A stretch of DNA of 64,000 nucleotides from Colwellia marinimaniae (GCF_002207865.1 NZ_BDQM01000001.1:62001-126000), one strand, 5' to 3'; shown: positions 11,201 through 23,300, counted from the stretch's first letter. The notes: generated from the sequence alone by a model not told the origin. Numbers and translations: made by a program.

Positions 11201-11613
11201 AAAAACCGTCAATGCTAAAAGATGAACAAAGCTTGCAGGGTGTATCCGTTTTATTAGTAGAAGATAACTTAGTTAACCAACTAGTCGCTAAAGAGTTGCT
11301 GTTGAATATGCATGCTAAAGTCACTATTGCAGATAACGGTCAACGAGCTATAGATACCCTAGCAGAGCAGCATTTTGATGTGGTATTGATGGATATTCAA
11401 ATGCCTATAATGGATGGTCTCACCGCAGCTAAACTTATTCGAGCGCAAAGTAAATATAAAAATTTACCTATTGTAGCCATGACAGCTCATGCTAGAGAAG
11501 AAGATAAACAACAGAGTTTAGCGGCAGGCATGAACTTGCATATGCCTAAACCCGTTACCGGACAAGCTTTGCTTACTTGCATCAAAAAAGTTCTCAGAGA
11601 GGTAGCAAGTTAA
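8221..11613 (+). CDS. Membrane hybrid histidine kinase, ArcS-like
   Basis: This 1130-residue sensor kinase has TM1 at about 17-38, a periplasmic Cache-type sensor (about 40-345, with WFYYVSFSGFVNIYPW), TM2 at about 346-367, a linker, a PAS domain (about 445-560), HisKA with phospho-acceptor H589 (NMSHEVRTP), HATPase (N-box NNAIKF near 705), about 150 residues that may be a degenerate receiver without its acidic residues, and a terminal receiver with phospho-acceptor D1058 (LMDIQMP). There is no Hpt domain, so an external Hpt protein is needed to pass phosphate onward. The architecture matches ArcS of Shewanella, the Cache-PAS sensor that replaces ArcB. The start is GTG with AAGG upstream. It is convergent with argR with only 15 bases between them. 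The ArcS assignment is inference from domains. Confidence 0.85.
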   Translation: MYYQKGINTVFRRYNTTVVVAFIVIILVAFSAASLRYFNQLAQHKQQSLLELKQEAQQLNNMLEQSVQAVVGIHEFAEYILKHPNELNIPMPALLQQGQMFYLNKPLHDVIKQGKRLSSNITGIGQVAEFSEAKKQEIAMANALTPAFIAAQNIIAEATWFYYVSFSGFVNIYPWVDREVWQFNHKTLNSSHNQAIQTLTSSNNRVLWSPPYLDAAGGGMNASLGTGVFHHDKLLGAVVIDVNLSRLHAGLTELESTDQGFILYNQNNDILLAKRWGKESLSYRVSWQDLLPKSLQGLNAERLSKLGDAERFGDWFIEKQVLSVNGWTLLKYQNYDSFAAPQYSDFVFVFAMLFIGLLAFLMLVNTMTKRTFIKPTTEFISHIQYCAEGDPGKITPAADWLHWFQVVEDIFVQNRSLLLQLTEQNDVLDSRVIEKTKALQETSAQHQRDYALLRSVMNAIPELIVFNDPDGLLMGCNKAFERLTNHSVEQMLGIKSSTFMPTALAQEVNRLNARCNDIYPQQALIKAGDYIYQGFCNQFTDEQGNILGTISIFHDVTLQQATQSALEKAKDQAEYANKVKIQFLANMSHEVRTPINAMQGMMDLLAHTSLDTRQQHYLVNAQGASATLLHLVDELLDLSKIEAGKMVVSQDVVNLPVIIDKALKLNLSNVDHKRVEVLVDMSAQVPSNVISDEMRLVQVLANLFNNAIKFTEQGEIKLIVDLLSTTDSVAQVRFRVIDTGIGIASDNQSHLFKAFSQADESMTRKYGGSGLGLSICQQIINLLGGEISLTSQLGQGCELSFVLPLQRAPLACLNKVNSEPLFKSNHKVTEVSFSLAAELSQPLIAGISIYAINQKLSTSLVESIAQMSWLLHEVSSVDDLLQLDVVDNSVLLISEVDFIAQQNRPESISSLAAFRLLGLCQPALTQLSNETCSHLDKLSTAYLLVDKPLFRYSLDQISQALIAQAESFAEQAKSDTSLVYQQHSNKKTVRVTAQKPSMLKDEQSLQGVSVLLVEDNLVNQLVAKELLLNMHAKVTIADNGQRAIDTLAEQHFDVVLMDIQMPIMDGLTAAKLIRAQSKYKNLPIVAMTAHAREEDKQQSLAAGMNLHMPKPVTGQALLTCIKKVLREVAS

Positions 11614-11628
11614 CCCAGCGGCCTAAGT

Positions 11629-12105
11629 TTAGCTTAAGTTTTTAGAGAAAAGTTGCTCTAATTTTTTGATGGTATCATTGATTTTACTGACATCAGTAGG
11701 CGCAATGAAAATAGTATCATCGCCAGCAATAGTGCCAAGTACACCATCACTTTTACTTAAACTATCAAGTAGTCTAGCGATTAATTGGGCTGCACCAGGG
11801 CTAGTTTGCACAATGATCATTACTTCGTTGTGCTCTATTTCTAATACTAATTGTTTGAGCGGGCTTTGTGCGGTAGGTACGCCTAACTCAGCAGGCAAAC
11901 AATAGACCATTTCTTGACGAGCATTACGGGTTCGTACAGCACCATATTTACTGAGCATACGAGAGATTTTTGATTGACTGATGTTTTCAAAGCCATTGGC
12001 TTTTAATGCCTCGACGATTTCGCCTTGAGAGCCAAATTGTTCTTGTTTTAATAAATCCTTAAATGCTTGTACTAGTGCTTCTTGTTTTTGTAAAGCGCTC
12101 ATCAT
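11629..12105 (-). CDS. argR: Arginine repressor ArgR
   Basis: ArgR is the arginine-dependent hexameric repressor and activator of arginine metabolism. The 158-residue protein has an N-terminal winged helix-turn-helix ([38 protein letters not shown]) and a C-terminal oligomerisation/arginine-binding domain with [13 protein letters not shown], where the DD pair contacts arginine. Two adjacent ATG codons (12105 and 12102) could start it. It is divergent from mdh, the common gammaproteobacterial arrangement, and an inverted repeat lies between the two genes. Confidence 0.96.
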   Translation of the reverse strand: MMSALQKQEALVQAFKDLLKQEQFGSQGEIVEALKANGFENISQSKISRMLSKYGAVRTRNARQEMVYCLPAELGVPTAQSPLKQLVLEIEHNEVMIIVQTSPGAAQLIARLLDSLSKSDGVLGTIAGDDTIFIAPTDVSKINDTIKKLEQLFSKNLS

Positions 12106-12183
12106 GCTTAATTAACCCTGTAATAGACTAAAGTGGCGTTTGTAATCAGTGTGATAAACGCTAGTATACGTTATCGTATCATC

Positions 12184-12208
12184 ATACTCGACGTTAATAT
12201 TCGAGTAT
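12184..12208. promoter_or_regulatory. Inverted repeat between argR and mdh, possible operator
   Basis: ATACTCGA at 12184-12191 is repeated inverted as TCGAGTAT at 12201-12208 with a 9-base AT-rich spacer. Its place between divergent argR and mdh suggests an operator. ArgR commonly autoregulates through ARG boxes (TGAAT-N4-ATTCA), but only the right half (ATTCG) resembles that consensus, so the binding protein is open. Confidence 0.4.
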
Positions 12209-12340
12209 AAAATTATATCAATTGTTTTTTACTTGCTTTTACTATATCTTTTGCTCTGCAAAAATTACGTATTTACTCAAATAATATTTTAATAATTTAT
12301 TGTACAATAAATAAACCCCACATAATTTCGGAGAAAACAC

Positions 12341-13276
12341 ATGAAAGTAGCTGTTTTAGGCGCCGCAGGCGGTATTGGTCAAGCATTATCATTATTATTA
12401 AAAACTCAATTACCAGCTGGTTCTGAGTTGTCTTTATATGATGTTGCCCCTGTTGTTCCGGGTGTTGCCGTAGATTTATCACACATCCCAACTGACGTTA
12501 AAGTTGCTGGTTTTGGTCGTGACGACCTTAGTGGCGCATTAACAGGTGCTGATATTGTTTTGATCCCAGCAGGTATGCCACGTAAGCCGGGTATGGATCG
12601 TGCTGATTTATTTGCCGTTAATGCTGGTATTATTAAAGTATTGGCTGAAGGCATTGCCGCAAACTGTCCAAAAGCGTTAGTAGGTGTTATTACTAACCCA
12701 GTTAACGGCACTGTGCCTATTGTTGCTGAAGTATTCAAAAAGGCAGGTACTTATGATGCTGCTCGTCTTTTCGGTGTGACTACATTAGATGTTATTCGCT
12801 CTGAAGCTTTTGTTGCTGAACTTAAAGGCCTAGACGTTGCTACGGTTAAAGTAGCGGTTATCGGCGGTCACTCTGGTACTACTATTCTACCATTACTTTC
12901 TCAAGTTGAAGGTGTTACTTTTACTGATGAAGAAGTTGCCACGCTAACGTCTCGCATCCAAAATGCCGGTACTGAAGTTGTTGAAGCAAAAGCTGGTGGC
13001 GGTAGTGCGACACTTTCTATGGGCGCTGCAGCAGCACGTTTTTGTCTGTCTTTAGTTAAAGGCTTACAAGGTGAAGATGTTGTTGATTACGCCTATGTTG
13101 AAGGTAAGGGTGATGATGCCTTGTTTTTTGCACAACAAGTACGTCTTGGCGTAAACGGTGTGAGTGAAGTGTTATCTTACGGCGAGTTAAGTGCTTTTGA
13201 GCAAAAAGCAAAAGATGCTATGTTAGCGACATTAAAGCAAGACATCAAAGAAGGTGTTGATTTTATGGCTAGCTAA
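12341..13276 (+). CDS. mdh: Malate dehydrogenase (NAD)
   Basis: This is the TCA-cycle enzyme interconverting malate and oxaloacetate. The 311-residue protein has the N-terminal NAD-binding glycine motif GAAGGIGQ, substrate-binding arginines in MPRKPGMDR (R81 and R87), VITNPVNG with N119, and the catalytic GGHSGTT with H177. Length and sequence fit the homodimeric gammaproteobacterial MDH. GGAG precedes the ATG by about 7 bases. Codon use looks biased, as in a highly expressed gene. A hairpin terminator follows. Confidence 0.98.
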   Translation: MKVAVLGAAGGIGQALSLLLKTQLPAGSELSLYDVAPVVPGVAVDLSHIPTDVKVAGFGRDDLSGALTGADIVLIPAGMPRKPGMDRADLFAVNAGIIKVLAEGIAANCPKALVGVITNPVNGTVPIVAEVFKKAGTYDAARLFGVTTLDVIRSEAFVAELKGLDVATVKVAVIGGHSGTTILPLLSQVEGVTFTDEEVATLTSRIQNAGTEVVEAKAGGGSATLSMGAAAARFCLSLVKGLQGEDVVDYAYVEGKGDDALFFAQQVRLGVNGVSEVLSYGELSAFEQKAKDAMLATLKQDIKEGVDFMAS

Positions 13277-13323
13277 TCAGCCATAAAACGCAGAGTAAGT
13301 TTATTCATTGACTTGCTCTCATA

Positions 13324-13377
13324 TAAAAAGCGCTGTTATCGATTGGTTTTTATCCATTGCTAATAGCGTTTTTTTTA
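13324..13377 (+). terminator. Likely intrinsic terminator of mdh
   Basis: An imperfect long hairpin with arms around AGCGCTGTTATCGATTGG and CCATTGCTAATAGCG is followed by eight T residues, 48 bases after the mdh stop. Confidence 0.65.
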
Positions 13378-13459
13378 TGGCTGAATTTCACCAGCTAATC
13401 ATAGTAAGTAATCACAGTAAGTATTACTGTGATATATTTATGTGCTTACAGGGGGGAGG

Positions 13460-14443
13460 TTAATGACTGCGATTAGCGGCGATATGCGCTAAGGCAATAA
13501 GGGCCTGCTTGTGTTCACTGTCAGCAATGACATCTAGTGCCTTAATGGCTTTATCGGCTTCAATTTCAGCTTTTCGCTGGGTATAACGTAAAGCACCGGT
13601 ATCTTCCATCGCTGCTAGTATTAAGTCTAAGCTATCCATGCCGTTGCCTAGTTCAATGGCTTCTTTAATGAGTGCTTTTTGTGCAGGATTGCCATGCGCC
13701 AAGGCATATATTAATGGCAGGGTGGGTTTACCTTCGGCAAGGTCATCACCGACATTTTTACCCATTTCTTTAGCATCGGCGGTGTAATCCATAATGTCAT
13801 CAACTAACTGGAATGCGGTGCCGAGGAACTTGCCATAATCAGCCATGGCTTGCTCTATTTTGTCATCTTGCTTAGCTACTACAGCAGCAAGGCGGGTGGA
13901 CGCTTCAAATAATTTAGCCGTTTTACAATAAATGACTTTCATATAGCTTGCTTCTGTGGTGCTGGCATCATTGCAGTTCATTAACTGCAATACTTCACCT
14001 TCGGCAACTATATTGGTGGCCTCAGATAGGATATCCATAATGCGCATATCACCCAATTTCGTCATCATTTGGAAAGAACGAGTATAGAGAAAATCACCGA
14101 CCAGCACACTAGCACTGTTACCAAACAAAGCATTGGCCGTTTCTCTGCCGCGACGCATATTTGATTCATCAACAACATCATCATGTAATAAAGTCGCGGT
14201 ATGAATAAATTCAATAATGGCGGCAATATTCCAGTGCTGTTCGCCTTGGTATGCTAACGCTCTGGCAGCAAGTACGGTTAACATAGGGCGCATACGTTTG
14301 CCGCCACTGTTAACAATATAGATACCGAGTTGATTGATTAAGGCGACATCAGAATGTAATTGCTCATAGATAAGGTCATTTACTGCTGTCATGTCGTTTT
14401 GTATTAATTTTTGTATTGTTTTAATATTTACTTTATTGCCCAT
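13460..14443 (-). CDS. ispB: Octaprenyl diphosphate synthase IspB
   Basis: IspB makes the long isoprenoid side chain of ubiquinone and menaquinone by chain elongation with isopentenyl diphosphate. The 327-residue protein has both aspartate-rich motifs of trans-prenyltransferases: DDVVD at 88-92 (followed by MRRG) and DDIMD at 215-219, plus the GGKRMRP substrate-binding motif near 48-54. It is divergent from rplU as in E. coli. The exact chain length made cannot be read from sequence. Confidence 0.96.
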   Translation of the reverse strand: MGNKVNIKTIQKLIQNDMTAVNDLIYEQLHSDVALINQLGIYIVNSGGKRMRPMLTVLAARALAYQGEQHWNIAAIIEFIHTATLLHDDVVDESNMRRGRETANALFGNSASVLVGDFLYTRSFQMMTKLGDMRIMDILSEATNIVAEGEVLQLMNCNDASTTEASYMKVIYCKTAKLFEASTRLAAVVAKQDDKIEQAMADYGKFLGTAFQLVDDIMDYTADAKEMGKNVGDDLAEGKPTLPLIYALAHGNPAQKALIKEAIELGNGMDSLDLILAAMEDTGALRYTQRKAEIEADKAIKALDVIADSEHKQALIALAHIAANRSH

Positions 14444-14638
14444 GCTGCTTGTCTTTAGCTGTTTTGATGTGTTTTTTGATTAGATATTAATCAAAAATAT
14501 TAAATTGGTTAAGATGGCAAAGTTTACACTAAATTTTAGGCAAAAGTAGCTTTCTAGTGGCTTTGTTCTAATTCTTAGGGTCAAAGCAATTAAAAAGCAG
14601 AAAAGGCTAATAAAGTTAATGAATGATCACATTTATAC

Positions 14639-14667
14639 TTGCTCTCGTTATATTATTCGCGTAGAAT
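14639..14667 (+). promoter_or_regulatory. Sigma-70 promoter of rplU-rpmA with GC-rich discriminator
   Basis: TTGCTC at 14639-14644 and TAGAAT at 14662-14667 are separated by 17 bases and followed by TCGCGCCC. A GC-rich stretch after the -10 is typical of ribosomal promoters under stringent (ppGpp/DksA) control. It predicts a leader of about 50 bases and lies downstream of the longer rplU frame, which argues against that longer start. Confidence 0.7.
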
Positions 14668-14726
14668 TCGCGCCCTATATTTTAAAAATTAGCGTCACAA
14701 ATATGATGGCGCAGTACGGAGTAGCT

Positions 14727-15038
14727 ATGTACGCGGTATTCCAAAGCGGTGGTAAACAGCATCGTGTAACCGAAGGACAAACAGTTCGTCTAGAAAAGCT
14801 TGAGCTTGAAGTAGGCGCAACAGTAGAATTTGAAAACGTTTTAATGATCGCTGATGGCGATAACATCAATGTAGGCGCGCCTTACGTTGCTGGTGGTAAA
14901 GTAGTGGCTGAGGTTGTTAACCAAGGTCGTGCTGATAAAATTACCATAGTTAAATTCAAACGTCGTAAGCATTCACGTAAACAAGCGGGCCATCGTCAAT
15001 GGTTCACTGAAGTGAAAATTACTGGTATTAACGGCTAA
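14727..15038 (+). CDS. rplU: 50S ribosomal protein L21
   Basis: L21 binds 23S rRNA in the large subunit. Starting at ATG 14727 with GGAG 5 bases upstream, the product is 103 residues, the same as E. coli L21, and begins [14 protein letters not shown]. Conserved [16 protein letters not shown] and EVKITGI are present. The frame is open upstream to 14619, but that part precedes the promoter and is not conserved. It heads a two-gene operon with rpmA. Confidence 0.97.
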   Translation: MYAVFQSGGKQHRVTEGQTVRLEKLELEVGATVEFENVLMIADGDNINVGAPYVAGGKVVAEVVNQGRADKITIVKFKRRKHSRKQAGHRQWFTEVKITGING

Positions 15039-15054
15039 TTAGGAGCATTTTGAC

Positions 15055-15312
15055 ATGGCACATAAGAAAGCTGCAGGTAGTACACGAAATGGTCGCGATT
15101 CGGAAGCAAAACGCCTAGGTGTTAAACGCTTTGGTGGTGAATCTGTTTTAGCTGGTAACATTATTGTTCGTCAACGTGGTACTCGTTTCCACGCTGGTAG
15201 TAACATGGGTATCGGTAAAGATCATACTTTATTTGCTTTATCTGACGGTAAAGTTCAATTTGAAGTGAAAGGTCCAAAGAGTCGCAAGTTCGTTAGCATT
15301 ATCGCTGATTAA
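15055..15312 (+). CDS. rpmA: 50S ribosomal protein L27
   Basis: L27 reaches the peptidyl-transferase centre with its N-terminus. The 85-residue protein begins [19 protein letters not shown] and contains [18 protein letters not shown], both diagnostic. There is no Firmicutes-type N-terminal extension needing cleavage. It lies 16 bases after rplU with AGGAG before the ATG. A strong terminator follows. Confidence 0.98.
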   Translation: MAHKKAAGSTRNGRDSEAKRLGVKRFGGESVLAGNIIVRQRGTRFHAGSNMGIGKDHTLFALSDGKVQFEVKGPKSRKFVSIIAD

Positions 15313-15330
15313 TTAGAACTTGGATTCCTA

Positions 15331-15362
15331 AAAACCTCGCTTCATCGCGAGGTTTTTTTTTA
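15331..15362 (+). terminator. Intrinsic terminator of rplU-rpmA
   Basis: AAAACCTCGC at 15331-15340 and GCGAGGTTTT form a 10-bp stem with a 6-base loop, followed by a run of T. Confidence 0.95.
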
Positions 15363-15491
15363 GTTTTTTTTTGGCTCTATAGAGATTCATTTTTAGTCGG
15401 TCAAAAATAGTTTATACTAGCGGTAGATATAGCAAACGGATTAATTAGTCTGCTTGCTAATAAACAAGCATTACCACATTAGGGTTATTGA

Positions 15492-16661
<1,170 letters not shown>

Positions 16662-16686
16662 GTTTAATCATAATAATTAATATTAT

Positions 16687-16724
16687 AAGCACTGCTTTTT
16701 TTAGTTAAAACAGTGCTTTTTTTT
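16687..16724 (+). terminator. Intrinsic terminator of obgE
   Basis: AAGCACTG at 16687-16694 pairs with CAGTGCTT at 16711-16718, followed by a T run. The stem lies 26 bases after the stop codon. Confidence 0.85.
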
Positions 16725-16770
16725 ACCTTTCTTCTCGCGATAATACAGAAAAGAATGTTGAGAGTTTTAT

Positions 16771-17298
16771 ATGACCATTTTATCCATGATAGTTGCCACG
16801 GCTGATAACAATATTATTGGTAAAAATAATACTATGCCTTGGCACTTGCCGGCCGATTTAGCCTACTTTAAAAAAGTTACCTTAGGTAAACCTATTATTA
16901 TGGGGCGAAAAACCTTTGAATCAATAGGGAGGGCTTTACCCGGGCGTCGGAATATAGTGATTTCTCGTGATGAAAGTTACCAGCCACAAGGAAAGGGCGC
17001 TGAAGCTGTCGATACCGTAACCTCAGTGGCAGAAGCAATGGCCTTAGTTGATGGCTCAAATGGTGGTGAGGGCGTTGACGAAATAATGGTTATTGGTGGC
17101 GGCGCTATCTATAAACATTGCCTACCTGCGGCACAAAGGCTGTATATAACCCATATAGATACAGATATTCAGGGCGATGTTGAATTCCCTGATTATGAGG
17201 ATGGCAGCTGGAAGAAGGTATCAAGTGAAAAACGTCCTGCTGATGAAAAAAATATTTACGATTTAGATTTTTCTGTATACGAACGATGCAGTAAATAA
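16771..17298 (+). CDS. folA: Dihydrofolate reductase
   Basis: DHFR reduces dihydrofolate to tetrahydrofolate with NADPH. The 175-residue protein shows IVATADNNIIGKNNTMPWHLPADLAYFK (active-site Trp and Asp), MGRKTFESIGRALPGRRNIVISR (NADPH binding) and EIMVIGGGAIY. It is slightly longer than the E. coli enzyme, with an insertion around GSNGGEGV. It stands alone between terminators and shares a bidirectional terminator with convergent gltD. Confidence 0.97.
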   Translation: MTILSMIVATADNNIIGKNNTMPWHLPADLAYFKKVTLGKPIIMGRKTFESIGRALPGRRNIVISRDESYQPQGKGAEAVDTVTSVAEAMALVDGSNGGEGVDEIMVIGGGAIYKHCLPAAQRLYITHIDTDIQGDVEFPDYEDGSWKKVSSEKRPADEKNIYDLDFSVYERCSK

Positions 17299-17333
17299 TA
17301 GCAAGCGGATTAATCACTCATAAAAGCAAAGTA

Positions 17334-17372
17334 TAAAAAAAGCTGTACCTTATCAGGGAACAGCTTTTTTTA
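17334..17372. terminator. Bidirectional terminator between folA and gltD
   Basis: AAAAAAAGCTGT and ACAGCTTTTTTT frame a short loop region, with A/T runs on both sides, so it can stop transcription from folA (plus) and gltD (minus). Confidence 0.9.
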
Positions 17373-17390
17373 TAGGTAAAATTATTTTAG

Positions 17391-18839
<1,449 letters not shown>

Positions 18840-21800
18840 CTAATTTATCAGAACACGAAGTTCGGCTGTTGAACGACTACGATGACCTAATAGGGTTTTA
18901 ACATCGGTAGCACTGGGTTTAATTAATTTAAATAAGGGCGAAAATTTATCAAAGTTTTGCAGGATTTCTTGCGCGCGTAAACTGCCTGTTTCATTAAAGT
19001 GTTTATCAATAATGCCGCGTAAATGTTCTTGATGAATAGCTAAGTTGTCCATCGCCAACATTTCAATGGATTCTTTATTGAGGCGAATATCTAAATCACC
19101 GCTTTCGTCTAGTACATAAGCGAAACCACCAGTCATGCCCGCGCCAAAATTAACACCGACATCACCGATAATGGTTACTATACCGCCGGTCATGTATTCA
19201 CAAGCATGGTCACCCGTGCCTTCAATTACCGCATGACAACCAGAGTTGCGCACGGCAAAACGTTCTCCTGCACGTCCTGCGGCAAATAATTTACCGCCAG
19301 TGGCACCGTATAAACAGGTATTACCCATAATCGGTGTTTGATGGCTTATATAATCAACCCCTGCAGGTGCCTTGATGGTTAATTTACCACCGGCCATGCC
19401 TTTACCGACATAATCGTTGGCATCACCGGTTAAGATCATGTGCAAACCGCCGGCATTCCAGACACCAAAACTTTGTCCTGCGGTACCGGTTAAATGCAAG
19501 GTGATTGGTGCTGCAGCCATGCCTTGATCGCCATGTCGACGAGCAATTTCCCCTGACAGCATTGCGCCAACTGAGCGATCGATATTTTGAATGTTAAATC
19601 TATACTCGCCGCCCTTACTGTGGGCTACTGCATCAGCTGCCGCCGCTAGAATTTTCTTATTCAACTTACCTTCATCAAAGGCCTTATTCTCATGCGTTTT
19701 ATAAAGCGCAGTATTATCACCGGCAACCACAGGGGCGATAATCGGTGATAAATCTAATTTTTGTTGTTTAGCTGTGACACCATCAATTTGTGATAATAAA
19801 TCAACACGACCGATAATAGCCGTTAGGCTTTTAACCCCTAAGCGGGCTAAAATTTCACGCACATCACGGGCAATAAATTTAAAATAATTCATTACTTGCT
19901 CAGGCATACCTTTAAAGAATTTGTCACGCAATACTTTATCTTGAGTAGCAACACCGGTAGCACAGTTATTTAAGTGACAAATTCGCAGAAATTTACAACC
20001 TAAAGCCACCATAGGCGCGGTACCAAAACCAAAGCTCTCTGCGCCTAAAATGGCCGCTTTAACGACATCGGTACCTGTTTTTAAACCGCCATCAACTTGC
20101 AAGCGTACTTTATGGCGCAAGCCGTTAGTTACTAGTGCTTGTTGCGCTTCCGCTAAACCTAGCTCCCAAGGACACCCCGCATATTTTACTGACGTTAATG
20201 GGCTAGCGGCTGTGCCACCGTCATAACCTGATATGGTAATAAAATCAGCGTATGCTTTAGCAACCCCTGCGGCGATTGTACCAACACCTGGACCAGAGAC
20301 TAACTTCACTGAAATAACCGCTTTGGGATTGACTTGTTTCAAATCGAAAATTAACTGAGCTAAATCTTCAATGGAATAAATATCGTGATGTGGTGGTGGT
20401 GAAATTAAGGTCACTCCAGGTACTGAGAAACGTAATTTGGCAATGAGTGGTGAGACTTTATCACCAGGTAATTGCCCACCTTCACCGGGTTTTGCTCCTT
20501 GCGCTATTTTGATTTGTAATACGTCTGCATTGACAAGGTAATGTGGGGTAACACCAAAACGACCGGAAGCAATCTGTTTAATGCGTGAGTTTTTCACCGT
20601 ACCAAAACGGCGTTCATCTTCACCGCCTTCGCCTGAATTGGAACTGCCACCTAATCGATTCATAGCGATGGCGAGAGCTTCATGTGCTTCAGGGCTCAAT
20701 GCGCCAATTGACATAGCGGCACTATCGAAGCGTTTAAACATTTCGCTTTCTGGCTCAACCTGATCAAGTGGTATAGGGGTACAATCATCTTTAAGCTTTA
20801 ATAAGTCGCGCAAGGTTGCAATAGGGCGTTTATCTACTTCATCAGCAAACTTGCGGTAGTCGCTATATTTGCCACTATTTACTGCGCGTTGTAAATGGTT
20901 AACTACGTCAGGATTGTACGAGTGATACTCGCCATCATGCACGTATTTTAATAAACCACCATGAGACATCTTTTTATGAGCTAAAAATGCATTACGCGCT
21001 AACTTAATACTGTCTTGTTCGATATCGCTAAAGTCAGCGCCTTTAATACGACTGGGTAAGTCACTAAAACATAGTGCTTTAATGTCATCGTTAAGGCCGA
21101 TAATTTCAAATAAACCGGCACAGCGATAACTGGCAATGGTGGAAATGCCCATTTTAGATAGAATTTTTAATAGACCTTTGTTAATGCCTTCACGGTAATT
21201 AACAATAGCATCACGGGCCGTCATTTTTATTTGGCCTTTTGCGACTAACTGCTCGATAGTTTCAAAGGCTAAATAGGGGTAAATAGCCGTTGCGCCTAAC
21301 CCTAATAAGACCGCATATTGATGAGAGTCACGTACTGAACCCGTTTCAACAATAATGTTGGAGTCACAACGTAATTGCTCATCGACTAAACGTTTTTGTA
21401 CCGCACCAACGATCATGGCAGCGGGGATCACTAATAAATCAGGCTGAATGTTTCTATCGGAAAATACTAAAATAACAGTATTTTTATTACGTACTAAATC
21501 AACTGCGTGATCACAAAGACGAATAATAGCGGCTTGTAAACCTTCTACGCGCTCATAATGCAATGATAAGGTATCAGAGCGATAATGTTCTGGATCTAAT
21601 TCCCTTAGCTGTTTTAAACCGGTATACATAAGCACAGGGGTGGAAAATATTATCCGATCAGCATGGCCTGAGGTTTCGTTAAAAACATTATGCTCACGAC
21701 CAATGCAGGTGCCAAGTGACATCACATAGCGCTCGCGTAGGGGATCGATTGGCGGGTTAGTCACTTGCGCAAATTGTTGACGGAAGTAGTCATACAAGGT

Positions 21801-23300
21801 GCGAGTTTGACTAGATAATACCGCCATGGGGGTATCATCACCCATAGAGCCAGTCGCTTCTTGACCATTTTCTGCCAAGGTACGAATAACCTGTTGGATC
21901 TCTTCATAACTGTAGTTAAACATTTTATGGTACTGACTCATTTCTTTATCAGTAAAAACGCAGCTGCCAATTAAATTGGCTTCAAGTTTATCAAAGGGTA
22001 CTAAACGGCGAATGTTTTTATCTAACCATTCACGATAAGGATGACGCCCTTTTAAATCGTTATCAATATCGGTGCTGGTGTATATTTTGCCGGTGTAGGT
22101 ATCAATGGCAAGCATCTCACCTGGCCCTACTCTGCCTTTTTCTACCACTTCATCTTCACTATAATCCCAGATACCTACTTCTGAGGCTAAGGTAATAAAG
22201 CCATTACGGGTAATAACATAACGAGCTGGGCGTAGGCCATTTCTATCCAGGTTACAAGCCACATGGCGACCATTGGTCATTACTACGCCAGCTGGGCCGT
22301 CCCACGGCTCCATGTGCATGGAGTTGAATTCATAGAATGCCCGTAAGTCATCGTCCATTAGTGGGCTGTTTTGCCATGCTGGCGGCATTAATAAACGCAT
22401 AGCACGATATAAGTCCATACCACCGGCTAAAAATAGCTCAAGCATGTTATCTAAGGACGATGAATCTGAACCTGTCTGGCCAACAAAAGGAGCCGCATCT
22501 TGTAAATCAGGTAATAAGGGTGACTTAAAGCGGTACGTACGAGCGCGTGCCCATTGGCGATTACCATTAATGGTATTTATCTCACCATTATGTGCTAAAT
22601 AGCGGAACGGCTGCGCTAGATGCCATTGTGGCGACGTATTGGTAGAAAAACGCTGATGGAAAATACAAATAGCGCTTTGCATGCGAATATCAGCTAGATC
22701 TAAGTAAAAATTTGCCAAATCTTTTGGCATCATTAGACCTTTATAAATAGTAACTAAGCAAGATAAGCTAGCCACATAAAATGTTTTATCAGTAATGCGT
22801 TTTTCTGCGCGACGACGGGCCATATATAAGCGGCGTTCTAAGTCACGATTACGCCATCCTGGCGGCGCATTGATAAATACTTGTTCAATATTGGGTCGAT
22901 TGCCTTGGGCTATTTCTCCTAGCACCGAGCTATCGACAGGAACCGTACGCCAGCCAATTAAGGTTAAACTTTCATTAGCTAGCTCTTCTTCTAAAACTTT
23001 TTTACACAGTGCAGCTTCAATTGGATCAGTACTTAGGAAAATCATGCCGACAGCATATTTTTTACCAAGCTTCCAGTTATTGTCTGCGGCTACGGCACGA
23101 AAAAAAGTGTCCGGTTTTTGTAATAATAAGCCACAGCCATCACCTGTTTTACCATCACTGGCGATACCGCCACGATGTTGCATACGATCTAAAGCGGAAA
23201 TAGCGGTCTTAATTAGTTTGTGACTGGTTTCACCATATTGATGGGCAATTAAACCAAAACCACAGTTGTCTTTTTGGATGCTATGATCATAAAGCTGCAT
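18840..23300 (-). CDS. gltB: Glutamate synthase (NADPH) large subunit
   Basis: GltB is the ammonia-assimilating flavo-iron-sulfur glutamine amidotransferase. The 1486-residue protein begins with a short propeptide ending before C13 (DNCGFGLIAH), the N-terminal nucleophile after processing. The central and FMN domains follow (GEGGEDERRFG, PGEGGQLPG, SGYDGGTAASP), then the 3Fe-4S cysteines in CRICHLNNCATG..., and the C-terminal glycine-rich beta-helix repeats (GGKLTIKAPAG, GGIVTIIGDVGVNFGAGMTGG). AGGAG precedes the ATG. Length is normal for proteobacterial GltB. Confidence 0.97.
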   Translation of the reverse strand: MQLYDHSIQKDNCGFGLIAHQYGETSHKLIKTAISALDRMQHRGGIASDGKTGDGCGLLLQKPDTFFRAVAADNNWKLGKKYAVGMIFLSTDPIEAALCKKVLEEELANESLTLIGWRTVPVDSSVLGEIAQGNRPNIEQVFINAPPGWRNRDLERRLYMARRRAEKRITDKTFYVASLSCLVTIYKGLMMPKDLANFYLDLADIRMQSAICIFHQRFSTNTSPQWHLAQPFRYLAHNGEINTINGNRQWARARTYRFKSPLLPDLQDAAPFVGQTGSDSSSLDNMLELFLAGGMDLYRAMRLLMPPAWQNSPLMDDDLRAFYEFNSMHMEPWDGPAGVVMTNGRHVACNLDRNGLRPARYVITRNGFITLASEVGIWDYSEDEVVEKGRVGPGEMLAIDTYTGKIYTSTDIDNDLKGRHPYREWLDKNIRRLVPFDKLEANLIGSCVFTDKEMSQYHKMFNYSYEEIQQVIRTLAENGQEATGSMGDDTPMAVLSSQTRTLYDYFRQQFAQVTNPPIDPLRERYVMSLGTCIGREHNVFNETSGHADRIIFSTPVLMYTGLKQLRELDPEHYRSDTLSLHYERVEGLQAAIIRLCDHAVDLVRNKNTVILVFSDRNIQPDLLVIPAAMIVGAVQKRLVDEQLRCDSNIIVETGSVRDSHQYAVLLGLGATAIYPYLAFETIEQLVAKGQIKMTARDAIVNYREGINKGLLKILSKMGISTIASYRCAGLFEIIGLNDDIKALCFSDLPSRIKGADFSDIEQDSIKLARNAFLAHKKMSHGGLLKYVHDGEYHSYNPDVVNHLQRAVNSGKYSDYRKFADEVDKRPIATLRDLLKLKDDCTPIPLDQVEPESEMFKRFDSAAMSIGALSPEAHEALAIAMNRLGGSSNSGEGGEDERRFGTVKNSRIKQIASGRFGVTPHYLVNADVLQIKIAQGAKPGEGGQLPGDKVSPLIAKLRFSVPGVTLISPPPHHDIYSIEDLAQLIFDLKQVNPKAVISVKLVSGPGVGTIAAGVAKAYADFITISGYDGGTAASPLTSVKYAGCPWELGLAEAQQALVTNGLRHKVRLQVDGGLKTGTDVVKAAILGAESFGFGTAPMVALGCKFLRICHLNNCATGVATQDKVLRDKFFKGMPEQVMNYFKFIARDVREILARLGVKSLTAIIGRVDLLSQIDGVTAKQQKLDLSPIIAPVVAGDNTALYKTHENKAFDEGKLNKKILAAAADAVAHSKGGEYRFNIQNIDRSVGAMLSGEIARRHGDQGMAAAPITLHLTGTAGQSFGVWNAGGLHMILTGDANDYVGKGMAGGKLTIKAPAGVDYISHQTPIMGNTCLYGATGGKLFAAGRAGERFAVRNSGCHAVIEGTGDHACEYMTGGIVTIIGDVGVNFGAGMTGGFAYVLDESGDLDIRLNKESIEMLAMDNLAIHQEHLRGIIDKHFNETGSLRAQEILQNFDKFSPLFKLIKPSATDVKTLLGHRSRSTAELRVLIN

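Noticed and set aside
14619-14726. N-terminal extension of rplU in the open frame
   Set aside because: The promoter at 14639-14667 lies inside it, and L21 of normal length starts at 14727 with a good ribosome site.
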